Shown here: piece by piece, positions 1 to 8,071 of the stretch
Numbering within the stretch: position 1 is the stretch's first letter
Layout: every line of letters begins with the position of its first letter
Source of the DNA: Sporosarcina sp. Marseille-Q4063
GTDB lineage: Bacteria > Bacillota > Bacilli > Bacillales_A > Planococcaceae
NCBI RefSeq assembly: GCF_018309085.1
Contig: NZ_CP070502.1
Span: forward strand, 3,914,258-3,978,257
Reading direction: 5' to 3'
DNA: 64,000 nucleotides
The notes under the pieces: model-generated
Told to the model about the DNA's origin: nothing
Database searches by the model: none
Seen by the model: the letters and a program-made list of their open reading frames with translations, nothing else
Made by a program: the position numbers and the translations under genes

Positions 1-222
1 CTTCATTTCACTGGACGCGAGTACGCAATCTTACTTCTATTTCTAGAGAATCCAAAAAAAGTCTTCAGTCGCGCCAATATTTATGAAAGTGTTTGGAATG
101 AACCATTTTTTAATAGCGACAATACCATTAATATGCATATTAGCAATTTGCGAAATAAGCTCAGCACAGATGATACAAACTACATTAAAACTGTATGGGG
201 CATAGGCTTTAAATTTGATTAA
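1..222 (+). CDS. Response regulator, OmpR family (C-terminal part only)
   Basis: The open frame runs in from the left edge and ends in TAA at 220-222. Its 73 residues match the winged-helix DNA-binding domain of OmpR/PhoB regulators: an FTGREYAIL start to the helical region, a recognition-helix stretch with NMHISNLRNKL, and the usual C-terminal hairpin ending KTVWGIGFKFD. The receiver domain lies outside the window. The histidine kinase that follows about 20 bases downstream is the likely partner, so the two form a two-component operon. The target genes cannot be told from what is visible. Confidence 0.9.
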   Translation, partial: LHFTGREYAILLLFLENPKKVFSRANIYESVWNEPFFNSDNTINMHISNLRNKLSTDDTNYIKTVWGIGFKFD

Positions 223-241
223 AGAAAGGAGCGTGAATGTT

Positions 242-1153
242 ATGTGGGGATGGATAGTTGTCTTCATAGCATTGGCGCTTCTTTTATATATATACTTCTT
301 AAAGCGAGAAATGCGGAAATTGAAACATGAAATCAAAGAGATTCCGACTCGTGCTAGCTTCGGCAGTAGGCTATCTCTTGATCTTCGTGATAAGGCATTG
401 ATGGATTTAGTTGATGAATTAAATCAAATGATCGATGCATTTGAAGGGAAAAATCGTCAAGCAAAACAGATGGAAGAGAACGTGAAGTTATCCATCGCCG
501 GACTCTCCCATGATTTACGAACACCACTTACGTCGATCAATGGTTATGTCCAACTTTTAAATGAAACCACAGATGAAACGAAGAGAATACACTATTTAAG
601 GATTATCGAACACGCTGTCAAACGTCTGATGGAAATGACCGATCACTTTTATGACTTAGCACGCATTGAAACGAACCAAAAAGAAACCGTTTTATCTTCA
701 ATATCTCTCTCAAACTTAGTTGAAGAAACCTTCTTATCTTTTTATGAACAATTCGAAGAGAAGAATATTCAACTTCAATTTCCTGAACAAATAAATGGCA
801 GTCAAATTATTGCTGACCAGTTCATGCTTATACGCGTCATCCAAAATGTCGTTCAAAATATACTTCGTTATGCTAAAAGTAAAGCAGTTATCAACTACAG
901 GAATGAAGGCGACTATCTAATTTTTAGCATTAAAAACGACATCAAACCGGATAGTAAAATAGCGGTGGAAAAAGTGTTTATGCGTTTCTATACAGAAGTC
1001 ACTAGTAGAACGAACACCGAAGCAAGTGGGTTGGGCCTTTATCTGTCTAAAAAGTTAGTTGAAAAGATGGAAGGGAAAATGGATGCAGAGTTAAATGGAA
1101 ATTGGTTCATACTTAAAATACAGCTTCCCATTGGTAGCAATAAGGAAGGATGA
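242..1153 (+). CDS. Sensor histidine kinase, single membrane segment
   Basis: This is the membrane sensor kinase partner of the upstream OmpR-type regulator. I chose ATG 242 (MWGW...) because AAAGGAG at 225-231 is well placed; a TTG at 215 and a GTG at 233 are in frame but badly spaced. One N-terminal membrane helix (about residues 2-20) is followed by a coiled linker, the HisKA H-box SHDLRTPLTS, an N-box with QNVVQNILRYA and a C-terminal G-box SGLGLYLSKKL. There is almost no extracellular domain, as in the short intramembrane-sensing kinases of Firmicutes that often respond to cell-envelope antibiotics. The usual DNGxG box is replaced by a KNDIKP-type sequence, which is a degenerate ATP-lid region. 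The stimulus is unknown. Confidence 0.9.
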   Translation: MWGWIVVFIALALLLYIYFLKREMRKLKHEIKEIPTRASFGSRLSLDLRDKALMDLVDELNQMIDAFEGKNRQAKQMEENVKLSIAGLSHDLRTPLTSINGYVQLLNETTDETKRIHYLRIIEHAVKRLMEMTDHFYDLARIETNQKETVLSSISLSNLVEETFLSFYEQFEEKNIQLQFPEQINGSQIIADQFMLIRVIQNVVQNILRYAKSKAVINYRNEGDYLIFSIKNDIKPDSKIAVEKVFMRFYTEVTSRTNTEASGLGLYLSKKLVEKMEGKMDAELNGNWFILKIQLPIGSNKEG

Positions 1154-1162
1154 AGAAAGGTG

Positions 1163-1307
1163 GGTACCTGTGCACGACGCAGTTATGACAATTCGCGATT
1201 GTGAATAAAAAACCAAAAAGGTATCGACAAAGCCTTACACAGTCGATACCTCTTTTTATTTTATGCAATTGTAGTGTATTTTTGGAATAGTTTCTTGCAC
1301 AGGTACC
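1163..1307. repeat. Small element bounded by 12-bp inverted repeats, containing a terminator
   Basis: GGTACCTGTGCA at 1163-1174 is exactly repeated in inverse orientation at 1296-1307. A terminator hairpin sits in the middle. The two arms are also similar near the inner stem. The size of about 145 bases and the terminal inverted repeats resemble a MITE-like or intergenic repeat unit. A further GGGTACC follows at 1314-1320. No second copy occurs in this window, so repetitiveness is inferred. Confidence 0.45.
1219..1260 (+). terminator. Rho-independent terminator after the two-component operon
   Basis: A 10-bp perfect stem (AGGTATCGAC at 1219-1228 with GTCGATACCT at 1242-1251) is followed by CTTTTTATTTTA. 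Confidence 0.85.
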
Positions 1308-1357
1308 TAAAAAGGGTACCTAAAAAGAAAAGTGTTTTATGGCACGAATTGAATAAT

Positions 1358-2020
1358 CTAAGATTTTTCCTGGAAAACCCATTGTTGAAGGGGGTGTTGG
1401 TATTTTTTCATCATCCAGCCTAAGATCTTTCCGATAAAGTATGCGGCGGCTAACGTTCCGATTCCGATTGAGCCAAATGAATGAATGAAAATTAAACAAA
1501 CAGCACCAGCTATACCAACGTTGATTAAATCACTTATGATTTTTGCTTTGCCAAAATTCCATTTAAATCGTTCACTAATAACAAATGTTAGTGCATCGTA
1601 GGGCATTAATGGAAGTTTTGCTGTGAAGTAATTTAATAATCCAATGGATATAATGAATAAACTTATGATTAAAAAAATGTATCGATTGATGAGTGTTTCA
1701 GGTGTTGGGAATAATTGTATTATAAATAATGTAGCATCCATAAAGAATCCGTATAAAAATGAAATTATTAGTTGTAGCATAAATTCTTTCATGTTGATCT
1801 GTTTACTTATAATTGCTTGAATAATAATAAATAATATATTTGCAATCACCGTTGTCATCCCTATTGATAATCCCGCTGTTAATGTAAATGCATATGCGAG
1901 TGAAGATACGGGGGATACACCAAGTCCGGCTTGAATGGAGAAGCTAACGCCAAGAGATAGAACAAACAAACCGATAATATAAACAAACAGACGCTTCATT
2001 GTTACATTCATGTGATTCAT
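1358..2020 (-). CDS. YczE/YyaS-family integral membrane protein
   Basis: A 220-residue protein made almost entirely of membrane segments (about five to six hydrophobic stretches). The early SxxIQAGLGVSP(V/W)SS-type segment around residues 25-40 and the later LPLMPYDAL motif are typical of the YczE/YitT-like membrane family of Firmicutes, whose members are about this size. Some relatives sit next to aminotransferase-type MocR regulators or surfactin genes, but the function is not established. The ATG at 2020 has a GAAGG ribosome site just upstream. It is a single gene, convergent with the two-component operon. Confidence 0.75.
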   Translation of the reverse strand: MNHMNVTMKRLFVYIIGLFVLSLGVSFSIQAGLGVSPVSSLAYAFTLTAGLSIGMTTVIANILFIIIQAIISKQINMKEFMLQLIISFLYGFFMDATLFIIQLFPTPETLINRYIFLIISLFIISIGLLNYFTAKLPLMPYDALTFVISERFKWNFGKAKIISDLINVGIAGAVCLIFIHSFGSIGIGTLAAAYFIGKILGWMMKKYQHPLQQWVFQEKS

Positions 2021-2312
2021 AAGATCCTTCGCTTTCTAATGATAAACTTTATTACATAATCATAACATCGAATTTGGGAAAAAACATAAAATGAAGGTTT
2101 AAAGCGTGAATTCACCACTTGTTTACGTGTGTTTTAATGATGAACAGCAGGGAATAACAAATGCTTGATATCTAACTTTCATAATTGTTTGGTGCGCCAG
2201 TATGATTTTTTCACTTTAAAGTCTAGCAAAACGATAGGAATAATATAGATTGGTCTGCTATGATAGAAACTATCAATGAATGGACAATAGAAGAATTGGA
2301 AGGATGAGTTAT

Positions 2313-3242
2313 ATGCAAGTTGTAAACAATATCGCTGAATTAATCGGAAAGACACCCCTCGTAAGGTTAAACACGCTTCCAGATACAAAAGGGGCTGCTG
2401 TCTATGTGAAGCTCGAATTTTTTAATCCGAGCCGAAGTGTGAAAGACCGGGCCGCCTACAATATGATTGTGGAAGCGGAAAAAAGTGGAAAGCTGAGGGA
2501 AGGCTCAACAATCATAGAGCCTACTTCTGGAAACACAGGGATTGGACTTGCGATGAATGCTGCCGCCAGAGGCTATAGGTCGATTTTAGTCATGCCTGAT
2601 AATGCAACGAGTGAACGCATTAATTTAATGAAAGCATATGGCGCGGAAGTTGTTTTAACCCCAAGTGAAGAAAGAATGCCTGGTGCTATTGCAAAAGCAA
2701 ATGAATTAGCTGAACAGATTGAAAATAGTTTTATACCGATGCAATTTGAAAACGCGGCCAATCCGGATGTACACCGGACGACGACGGCAATTGAAATTAT
2801 TGAAGCCATGCAATCAATTGGAAAAACGCTGACCTCATTTGTTTGTACGTCAGGTACGGGTGGAACCGTAACTGGGACTGGAGAGACACTAAAAAAATAC
2901 GACGAAAAAATCACGGTACATGTCGTGGAGCCGGCGGGATCGCCCGTCTTATCGGGAGGGAAACCGGGAAAGCATAAGCTTGTCGGAACAAGCCCAGGAT
3001 TCGTACCGCCGGTTCTGAATACGGACATCTACGACGAAATATTTCAAGTTAAAGATGAGGCGGCGTATGGTGTCGTAAGAAGAATTGCCGCGAATGAAGG
3101 AATTCTCATTGGTCCTTCGGGAGGGGCGTCCGTGTATGCAGCCTTAGAAGTTGCCAAACGTTTAACTCCCACCGATACAGTTGTTTGTATTGCGCCCGAT
3201 TCCGGAGAGCGTTACTTATCCAGCGATTTGTTTCAATCGTAA
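2313..3242 (+). CDS. cysK: Cysteine synthase (O-acetylserine sulfhydrylase)
   Basis: This PLP enzyme condenses O-acetyl-L-serine with sulfide to give L-cysteine. Visible hallmarks are the PLP-binding lysine in NPSRSVKDRAA (Lys44), the substrate loop TSGNTG near residue 70, the phosphate-binding GTGGTVTGTG around residue 175, and GPSGGAS near residue 265. The 309-residue length is normal for CysK. I prefer ATG 2313: GGAAGGA at 2298-2304 lies 8 bases before it, while in-frame ATGs at 2280 and 2304 are poorly spaced. The close homologue CBS/CysM cannot be excluded, but the length and the lack of a C-terminal regulatory domain favour CysK. The next genes along encode a putative organosulfur importer, which fits sulfur assimilation. 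Confidence 0.93.
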   Translation: MQVVNNIAELIGKTPLVRLNTLPDTKGAAVYVKLEFFNPSRSVKDRAAYNMIVEAEKSGKLREGSTIIEPTSGNTGIGLAMNAAARGYRSILVMPDNATSERINLMKAYGAEVVLTPSEERMPGAIAKANELAEQIENSFIPMQFENAANPDVHRTTTAIEIIEAMQSIGKTLTSFVCTSGTGGTVTGTGETLKKYDEKITVHVVEPAGSPVLSGGKPGKHKLVGTSPGFVPPVLNTDIYDEIFQVKDEAAYGVVRRIAANEGILIGPSGGASVYAALEVAKRLTPTDTVVCIAPDSGERYLSSDLFQS

Positions 3243-3249
3243 AAACAGT

Positions 3250-3287
3250 AAACCTTCTGCTTATGAAATATAAGCAGAAGGTTTTTT
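3250..3287 (+). terminator. cysK terminator, target site of the group IIC intron
   Basis: A 15-bp stem (3250-3264 with 3270-3284) is followed by T6 at 3282-3287. The intron begins two bases further on. Confidence 0.93.
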
Positions 3288-3839
3288 AGTGCGCCCAGCA
3301 TGGGCGTAATCTATAGGGTGCAAGTCCCGAACTGTGAAGGTAGAAGTAACAGTTAGCTTAACGCAAGGGTGTCCATGGCGACGTGGAATCTGAAGGAAGC
3401 GAGCGGCAAACCTCCGGTCTGAGGAATACGAACTTCATATAAGGCTAAGTACAATTGGGTGAGTTTGCTAAACAAAACAAAGCCCTTTCTACCGAAGGTT
3501 GTACGGAGTAAATGAAGCAGATAGGTGGAGGGAAAGATTACGTTCTTACCTGGGGAGGTCTGATTGATACGCCAAGTACACTTGGTAACCTATCTAGTGA
3601 TGGATAGCTGAGCAATCAGAAGTCAGCAGAGGCTATAGTACCATTCAAACTCGAGAAGAATGGGAAGGGCTGAACAATTAAGAGAGAACAAAATCTTGGC
3701 ATTCAGTGACCTGCGATGAACACAGATAACCGATAAGGCATACTTGATGGAGGAAGTGGTGAATCCCACGGGGGACTTCAAGATGGTGGAGCAGAACTGG
3801 CATAAGAAGAAGCTTTGTTCACGGAAAGAGGCATAACAA

Positions 3840-5102
3840 ATGTTGATGGAACGAATACTGTCAAAGGAAAATCTGCTTTCTGCCCTGAAAAGGGTAGAAC
3901 GGAATAAAGGAAGTCATGGTGTCGATGAAATGCGCGTACAAAACCTACGAACGCATATCGTAAATCACTGGGAACCCATCAAGATGGAGCTTCTTAAGGG
4001 TGACTATGAACCACAACCCGTTCGCAGGGTCGAAATCCCGAAACCTGACGGCGGTGTGCGTCTACTAGGAATCCCAACTGTGATGGATCGTTTCATTCAA
4101 CAAGCAATTGCCCAAATATTAACTTCTGTGTATGACCCGATGTTCTCAGACCATAGTTATGGTTTCCGTCCAAAACGGAGTGCCCATGACGCTGTTAGGA
4201 AAGCAAAAGGTTATTTAACAGAAGGTAATCGATGGGTAGTCGATATAGACTTGGAGAAATTCTTCGATAAAGTAAACCATGACAGGCTTATGGGGACACT
4301 TGCGAAACGAATTCAAGACAAACGTCTACTTAAGTTAATCCGTAAATACTTAAAGTCTGGGATTATGATTAACGGTATTGTATCAGCTAGCGAAGAAGGG
4401 ACACCGCAAGGTGGTCCACTTAGTCCGCTCTTATCTAATATTGTCCTTGATGAACTGGATTCTGAATTGGAGAAAAGAGGTCACAAGTTTGTTCGTTACG
4501 CTGATGACTGTAATATCTATTTGAAAACAAAGAAGGCAGGAAGCCGTGTCATGAATTCAGTAACTTCATTTATAGAAAAGAAGCTTAAGTTGAAAGTTAA
4601 TCTAGATAAGTCGGCCGTTGACCGACCTTGGAAGAGGAAATTCCTCGGATTTAGTTTCACTTTTCACAAAGAACCAAAGGTTCGAATCGCTAAAGAAAGT
4701 TTGCAGCGAATGAAGAATAAAATCCGTGAAATTACATCAAGGAAGAAACCTTGTCCGTTGGCGTATCGAATTAAGAAACTTAATCAATACCTAATGGGTT
4801 GGTGCGGTTACTTCGCATTGGCAGATACGCCAAGCGTCTTCAGAAACTTTGATTCATGGATTCGAAGAAGACTCCGAATGTGTATGTGGAAAGCTTGGAA
4901 ATTACCCAAAACCAAAGTGAGAAAACTTACTGGATTAGGCATTCCGAAAGGAAAGGCTTATGAGTGGGGGAACACACGGAAAAGTTATTGGAGGATTTCT
5001 AACAGTCCGATATTACACAGAGCCCTTGATAATTCCTACTGGAATCATCAAGGGCTCAAAAGTCTATCATCACGTTATGAAGTTTTGCGTAATCAACCTT
5101 AA
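3840..5102 (+). CDS. ltrA: Group II intron reverse transcriptase/maturase
   Basis: This multifunctional protein helps the intron RNA splice and copies it into new DNA sites. The 420 residues show the RT core: KPDGGVRLLGIPT, SYGFRPKRSAHDAV, the VDIDLEKFFD block, TPQGGPLSPLLSN and the catalytic YADD at residues 220-223. A maturase (X) domain follows, with KFLGFSF, LNQYLMGWCGYF and W-rich repeats. There is no C-terminal HNH endonuclease, as is normal for class C. The gene lies inside intron domain IV and stops two bases before domain V. ATG 3840 is preceded by AAGAGG; ATG 3846 is a possible alternative start. No stop or frameshift interrupts it. Confidence 0.95.
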   Translation: MLMERILSKENLLSALKRVERNKGSHGVDEMRVQNLRTHIVNHWEPIKMELLKGDYEPQPVRRVEIPKPDGGVRLLGIPTVMDRFIQQAIAQILTSVYDPMFSDHSYGFRPKRSAHDAVRKAKGYLTEGNRWVVDIDLEKFFDKVNHDRLMGTLAKRIQDKRLLKLIRKYLKSGIMINGIVSASEEGTPQGGPLSPLLSNIVLDELDSELEKRGHKFVRYADDCNIYLKTKKAGSRVMNSVTSFIEKKLKLKVNLDKSAVDRPWKRKFLGFSFTFHKEPKVRIAKESLQRMKNKIREITSRKKPCPLAYRIKKLNQYLMGWCGYFALADTPSVFRNFDSWIRRRLRMCMWKAWKLPKTKVRKLTGLGIPKGKAYEWGNTRKSYWRISNSPILHRALDNSYWNHQGLKSLSSRYEVLRNQP

Positions 5103-5104
5103 TT

Positions 5105-5138
5105 GAACCGCCGTATACCGAACGGTACGTACGGTGGT
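5105..5138 (+). other. Group II intron domain V (catalytic hairpin)
   Basis: GAACCGCCGTATACCGAACG followed by GTACGTACGGTGGT folds into the conserved 34-base hairpin: an outer stem ACCGCCGTA/TACGGTGGT and an inner ACCG-AA-CGGT-type stem. Domain VI, with GTCGGGAGTTAATCACTCCC at 5147-5166, follows and would carry the branch-point A. Confidence 0.85.
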
Positions 5139-5201
5139 GTGAGAGGTCGGGAGTTAATCACTCCCTCCTACTCGATTTGTTTTAATACTTTTAGAAAATA
5201 G

Positions 5202-5245
5202 TTGACAATGTATATAAGTATAGTAGATTATGTATTAACACATAA
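5202..5245 (+). promoter_or_regulatory. Promoter and palindromic operator candidate for the ABC importer
   Basis: TTGACA at 5202-5207 and TAGATT at 5224-5229 are 16 bases apart and form a plausible SigA promoter. An inverted repeat TTATGTattaacACATAA (5228-5245) overlaps the -10 and the start region, a typical place for a repressor. The binding protein is unknown. Confidence 0.6.
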
Positions 5246-5288
5246 ATTCTTATTGAATTAGTAGGGATTAATAACGGAAGGGGAAATC

Positions 5289-6134
5289 GTGGTGTATTTA
5301 ACGATCGATGGCATAGAAAAAAGTTTTCCTCATCAACAAAAAGGGCAAGTGAAGGTCCTTGATAATATCAATTTAGAAGTGGAAAAAGGACAGTTTGTAT
5401 CTATTGTTGGTCCATCGGGATGTGGAAAATCGACATTGCTTTATTTGGTTGCTGGGTTGGAAAAAGCAGACAAAGGAGAAATTCGGATTGCTGGAAAAAA
5501 AGTAGCTGGAGCAGGGCCAGAGCGCGTCGTAGTATTTCAGGAAGACGGATTATTTCCATGGTTAACAGTCCTTGATAACGTCACATACGGGTTACTTTTA
5601 AAAGGTATGCCTAAAACGCAAGCAGAGAAAAAAGCATTGGACATGTTGAAAATGGTCCATTTAAGTAACTATACCAATGCCCATCCTCATCAGTTATCAG
5701 GAGGGATGAAACAACGTGTCTCTATCGCAAGAGCACTCGTTATGGAGCCAGATATTTTATTGATGGATGAACCATTCGCAGCTTTGGATGAGCAAACAAG
5801 AATGGTGTTGCACAATGAGTTAATAGAAATTTGGAAAAAAACGCAAGTGACGATATTATTCATTACGCATAACATTCGGGAAGCAGTTCTTTTATCTGAA
5901 AGAATTATTGTTTTTGAAACACGTCCAGGAAAAATCAAAGCAACTTTTTCTTCAAATACAATGAAGGACGGCATTATGCCGAACGATATAATGTTTCATT
6001 TGGAACAGCAAATATTAGCTTCATTACAAGATGAAATAGAGAAGGTGTTAAAGGAGGAAATGGGGGATGACTACATTTTTAAGACGGGTTCTCTTCATCG
6101 TGATTCTAGCGGTGATATGGGAAGTCACATCTAG
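5289..6134 (+). CDS. ABC importer ATPase, sulfonate/nitrate/taurine class
   Basis: This is the cytoplasmic ATPase that drives uptake through the permease encoded next. Walker A is GPSGCGKST at residues 41-49. The Q-loop region reads VFQEDGLFPWLTV, as in SsuB/TauB/NrtD proteins. The signature LSGGMKQR lies near residue 136, Walker B ILLMDEP near 157, and the switch histidine in FITHNIREAV. The GTG at 5289 (or 5292) follows GGAAGGGG. The 281 residues include a C-terminal tail that overlaps the permease gene by 68 bases, so the genes are translationally coupled. Proximity to cysK suggests an organosulfur substrate, but nitrate or thiamine-precursor relatives look similar, so the substrate is inferred. 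Confidence 0.88.
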   Translation: MVYLTIDGIEKSFPHQQKGQVKVLDNINLEVEKGQFVSIVGPSGCGKSTLLYLVAGLEKADKGEIRIAGKKVAGAGPERVVVFQEDGLFPWLTVLDNVTYGLLLKGMPKTQAEKKALDMLKMVHLSNYTNAHPHQLSGGMKQRVSIARALVMEPDILLMDEPFAALDEQTRMVLHNELIEIWKKTQVTILFITHNIREAVLLSERIIVFETRPGKIKATFSSNTMKDGIMPNDIMFHLEQQILASLQDEIEKVLKEEMGDDYIFKTGSLHRDSSGDMGSHI

Positions 6135-6822
6135 GTTTTCTAGCTTACCTGATTTTATGTTTCCAAGTCTTACCCAAGTTCTTAAGACGCTTTTCACTGG
6201 TATCGTAAATGGGCAAATTACGGTTGCAATTGTTAAAAGTATGAGTCGATTACTTATTGGATTTTCAGTTGCAATACTACTTGGACTTACTTTAGGTTAT
6301 CTCATCTGGCGTTTTAAATTGGTGGAAGACACACTTGGATTTCTTGTCACTGCATTACAATCAATTCCGAGCATTGTATGGTTTCCACTCGCAATTATTT
6401 GGTTTGGATTAAATGACTTTTCAATTCTCTTCATCGTTACAATTGGCGCGACGTGGACAATGACGATTAGTGCGACGAGCGGCTTTAAAAATGTCCCGAC
6501 ACTTTATCAACGAGTAGCCAAAACATTAGGATCAAACGGCCTGCATTTTTTACGAACCGTTATTTTACCAGCATCTGTTCCTCAAATCATATCGGGATTA
6601 CGAATCGCCTGGGCATTTTCATGGCGAGCATTAATGGCGGGTGAATTGCTTGGCTCTGGAGGTGGCCTTGGACACTTACTGGAAACGGGTAGATCACTTG
6701 GTCAAATGGATTTAGTCATTTCAGTGATGATTATCATAGGCATCATTGGCACCATTATGGACAATTTTGTCTTTCTAAGGCTTGAGAAAAGCGTACAAGT
6801 AAAATGGGGAATTAGCCAGTGA
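6067..6822 (+). CDS. ABC importer permease, sulfonate/nitrate/taurine class
   Basis: A 251-residue inner-membrane permease with about six hydrophobic segments. The BPD_transp_1 coupling loop is visible in the region AKTLGSNGLHFLRTVILPAS, with SGLRIAWAFSWRALMAGELL after it, which is characteristic of SsuC/TauC/NrtB. It starts at ATG 6067, inside the ATPase gene and just after AAGGAGGAAATGGGG. Together with the ATPase and the lipoprotein that follows, it makes a complete three-gene importer. Confidence 0.9.
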   Translation: MTTFLRRVLFIVILAVIWEVTSRFSSLPDFMFPSLTQVLKTLFTGIVNGQITVAIVKSMSRLLIGFSVAILLGLTLGYLIWRFKLVEDTLGFLVTALQSIPSIVWFPLAIIWFGLNDFSILFIVTIGATWTMTISATSGFKNVPTLYQRVAKTLGSNGLHFLRTVILPASVPQIISGLRIAWAFSWRALMAGELLGSGGGLGHLLETGRSLGQMDLVISVMIIIGIIGTIMDNFVFLRLEKSVQVKWGISQ

Positions 6823-6855
6823 AAATTACTTTTCATATCAAAGGGAGAGAATCGA

Positions 6856-7860
6856 ATGAAACGCAAACAAATTTTATTAGTACTTATTTCATTACTTTCA
6901 CTAAGTATAATAACGGCATGTGGACAGGGTGAAAAAGGAGCAAAAGGGAGTAAAGAAGTGAACATCGGCTATTTTCCAAACTTAACACATATCGCCACCA
7001 TCGTTGCTTTGGAAAATGACTATTTTGCCGAAGCATTCGGAGAGGATATTATGATTAATACGAAAACAGTTAGTAACGGCGGTTTATTTATGGAGGCAAT
7101 GGCGACGAAGTCAATCGACGTTGGAACAGTTGGACCCGGCCCGCTGCTAAATATTTATGTGAAAGATCCGAGGTATCATATTATATCGGGAGCAGTAAAT
7201 GGAGGCGCTGTGCTCGTGGCAAGTAAGCACAGCCATATTAAAGATTTAGCCGATTTGGATGGAAAGAAAGTAGCGATACCCGTAATCGGAAGCACACAAG
7301 ATGTGATGTTACGTAAAGCGCTAAATGACGTTGGTTTAAAACCAACATCAAATGGGGGAACGGTTGAGTTATTTGCTGCTGCACCAGCTGATACAGCAAC
7401 GCTTTTCATTCAAAAATCAGTTGATGCCACGGCAACACAAGAACCATGGGGCTATATTTTGGAAACACAAGCGGAAGGTGAGTTACTACTAGATTGGGAA
7501 ACTTTTGCTTGGGGGAAAGAATCAACGAATACGGTTGTTGCAGCAAGTAAAAACTTTATAGAAAATGAAGCTTTTATGAGCGCTTATTTGACAGCTCATA
7601 TAAAAGCGGTTCAATTTATCGAACAAAATCCTGAAGAAAGCCAAGAGCTTGTCATTAAACATATAAAAGACTTAACAGGAAAAGAAATCGATAAAGAGGA
7701 ATTAAAAGTGGCATTTAGCCGACTAGAAGTAACAACAGCCGTGAACGAACAAGTCATACAAGAAATGGCGGATATTAGCAAAGAAGCAGAATATGTCACA
7801 AGTAATGACATTGAAGGAATGATTCAACTAGATCAGTTGCATTCACTTGAGAAAAAGTAA
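6856..7860 (+). CDS. Substrate-binding lipoprotein of the ABC importer
   Basis: A lipoprotein of 334 residues. The signal peptide ends in the lipobox ITAC (Cys at about residue 22), so the mature protein would be lipid-anchored outside the membrane. The NMT1/SsuA-like fold is suggested by NIGYFPNLTHIATIVAL near the N-terminus, a GPGPLL segment and an ATQEPWGYI segment. These binding proteins deliver sulfonates, nitrate, taurine or pyrimidine precursors. Which ligand this one binds cannot be read from the sequence, though the cysK neighbour favours a sulfur compound. The gene lies 33 bases after the permease with a clear GGGAGAG site. Confidence 0.88.
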   Translation: MKRKQILLVLISLLSLSIITACGQGEKGAKGSKEVNIGYFPNLTHIATIVALENDYFAEAFGEDIMINTKTVSNGGLFMEAMATKSIDVGTVGPGPLLNIYVKDPRYHIISGAVNGGAVLVASKHSHIKDLADLDGKKVAIPVIGSTQDVMLRKALNDVGLKPTSNGGTVELFAAAPADTATLFIQKSVDATATQEPWGYILETQAEGELLLDWETFAWGKESTNTVVAASKNFIENEAFMSAYLTAHIKAVQFIEQNPEESQELVIKHIKDLTGKEIDKEELKVAFSRLEVTTAVNEQVIQEMADISKEAEYVTSNDIEGMIQLDQLHSLEKK

Positions 7861-7901
7861 TAAAAGAGATAATTACTTGGGGTATTGGTTGTTTAGTATC
7901 T

Positions 7902-7934
7902 AAGAGCAAACCCATTGGCGGTTTGCTCTTTATT
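7902..7934 (+). terminator. Terminator of the ABC importer operon
   Basis: A 10-bp perfect stem AAGAGCAAAC (7902-7911) with GTTTGCTCTT (7921-7930) is followed by TATTAAT. Confidence 0.75.
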
Positions 7935-7973
7935 AATATGCTTGTTTTAATAAATAAAATGTAAGCAGGACTC

Positions 7974-8027
7974 TTGAAAGTCAAAGATAGTCAGTGTATA
8001 ATAAATGTATAGTCAAAGATAGTCAAA
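7974..8027 (+). promoter_or_regulatory. clpE promoter with two CtsR operators
   Basis: A near-consensus SigA promoter, TTGAAA (7974-7979), 17-base spacer, TATAAT (7997-8002), is overlapped by the heptad repeat AGTCAAA-GAT-AGTCAGT (7979-7995). A second repeat, AGTCAAA-GAT-AGTCAAA (8011-8027), covers the start region. Both fit the CtsR consensus of two (A/G)GTCAAA heptads three bases apart. CtsR would block transcription until heat or protein stress. Confidence 0.93.
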
Positions 8028-8071
8028 GTCAGACACGGTATATATTCAAAATTACTAAGGAGGAAACATAT

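Larger units (their letters stand above)
3289..5176 (+). mobile_element. Complete group IIC intron with encoded maturase
   Basis: The element starts GTGCGCCCAGCATGGGCG at 3289 and continues with a long structured leader (about 550 bases) that closely resembles, from memory, the Oceanobacillus iheyensis group IIC intron. A reverse transcriptase/maturase follows, then a domain V hairpin (5105-5138) and a short domain VI. It ends near CTACTCGAT at 5176. Group IIC introns characteristically insert right behind rho-independent terminators, and this one sits directly after the T-run of the cysK terminator. Ribozyme and protein both look intact, so it is probably active. The exact 3' end is inferred and could be off by one or two bases. 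Confidence 0.93.

Noticed and set aside
2021..2312. Possible riboswitch or T-box before cysK
   Set aside because: No T-box core sequence, SAM-box motif or terminator/antiterminator pair was found in the 290 bases; only a weak TATGAT -10 is seen.
2573..3028. Minus-strand 151-codon frame inside cysK
   Set aside because: Antisense shadow of a strongly conserved gene, with no ribosome site.
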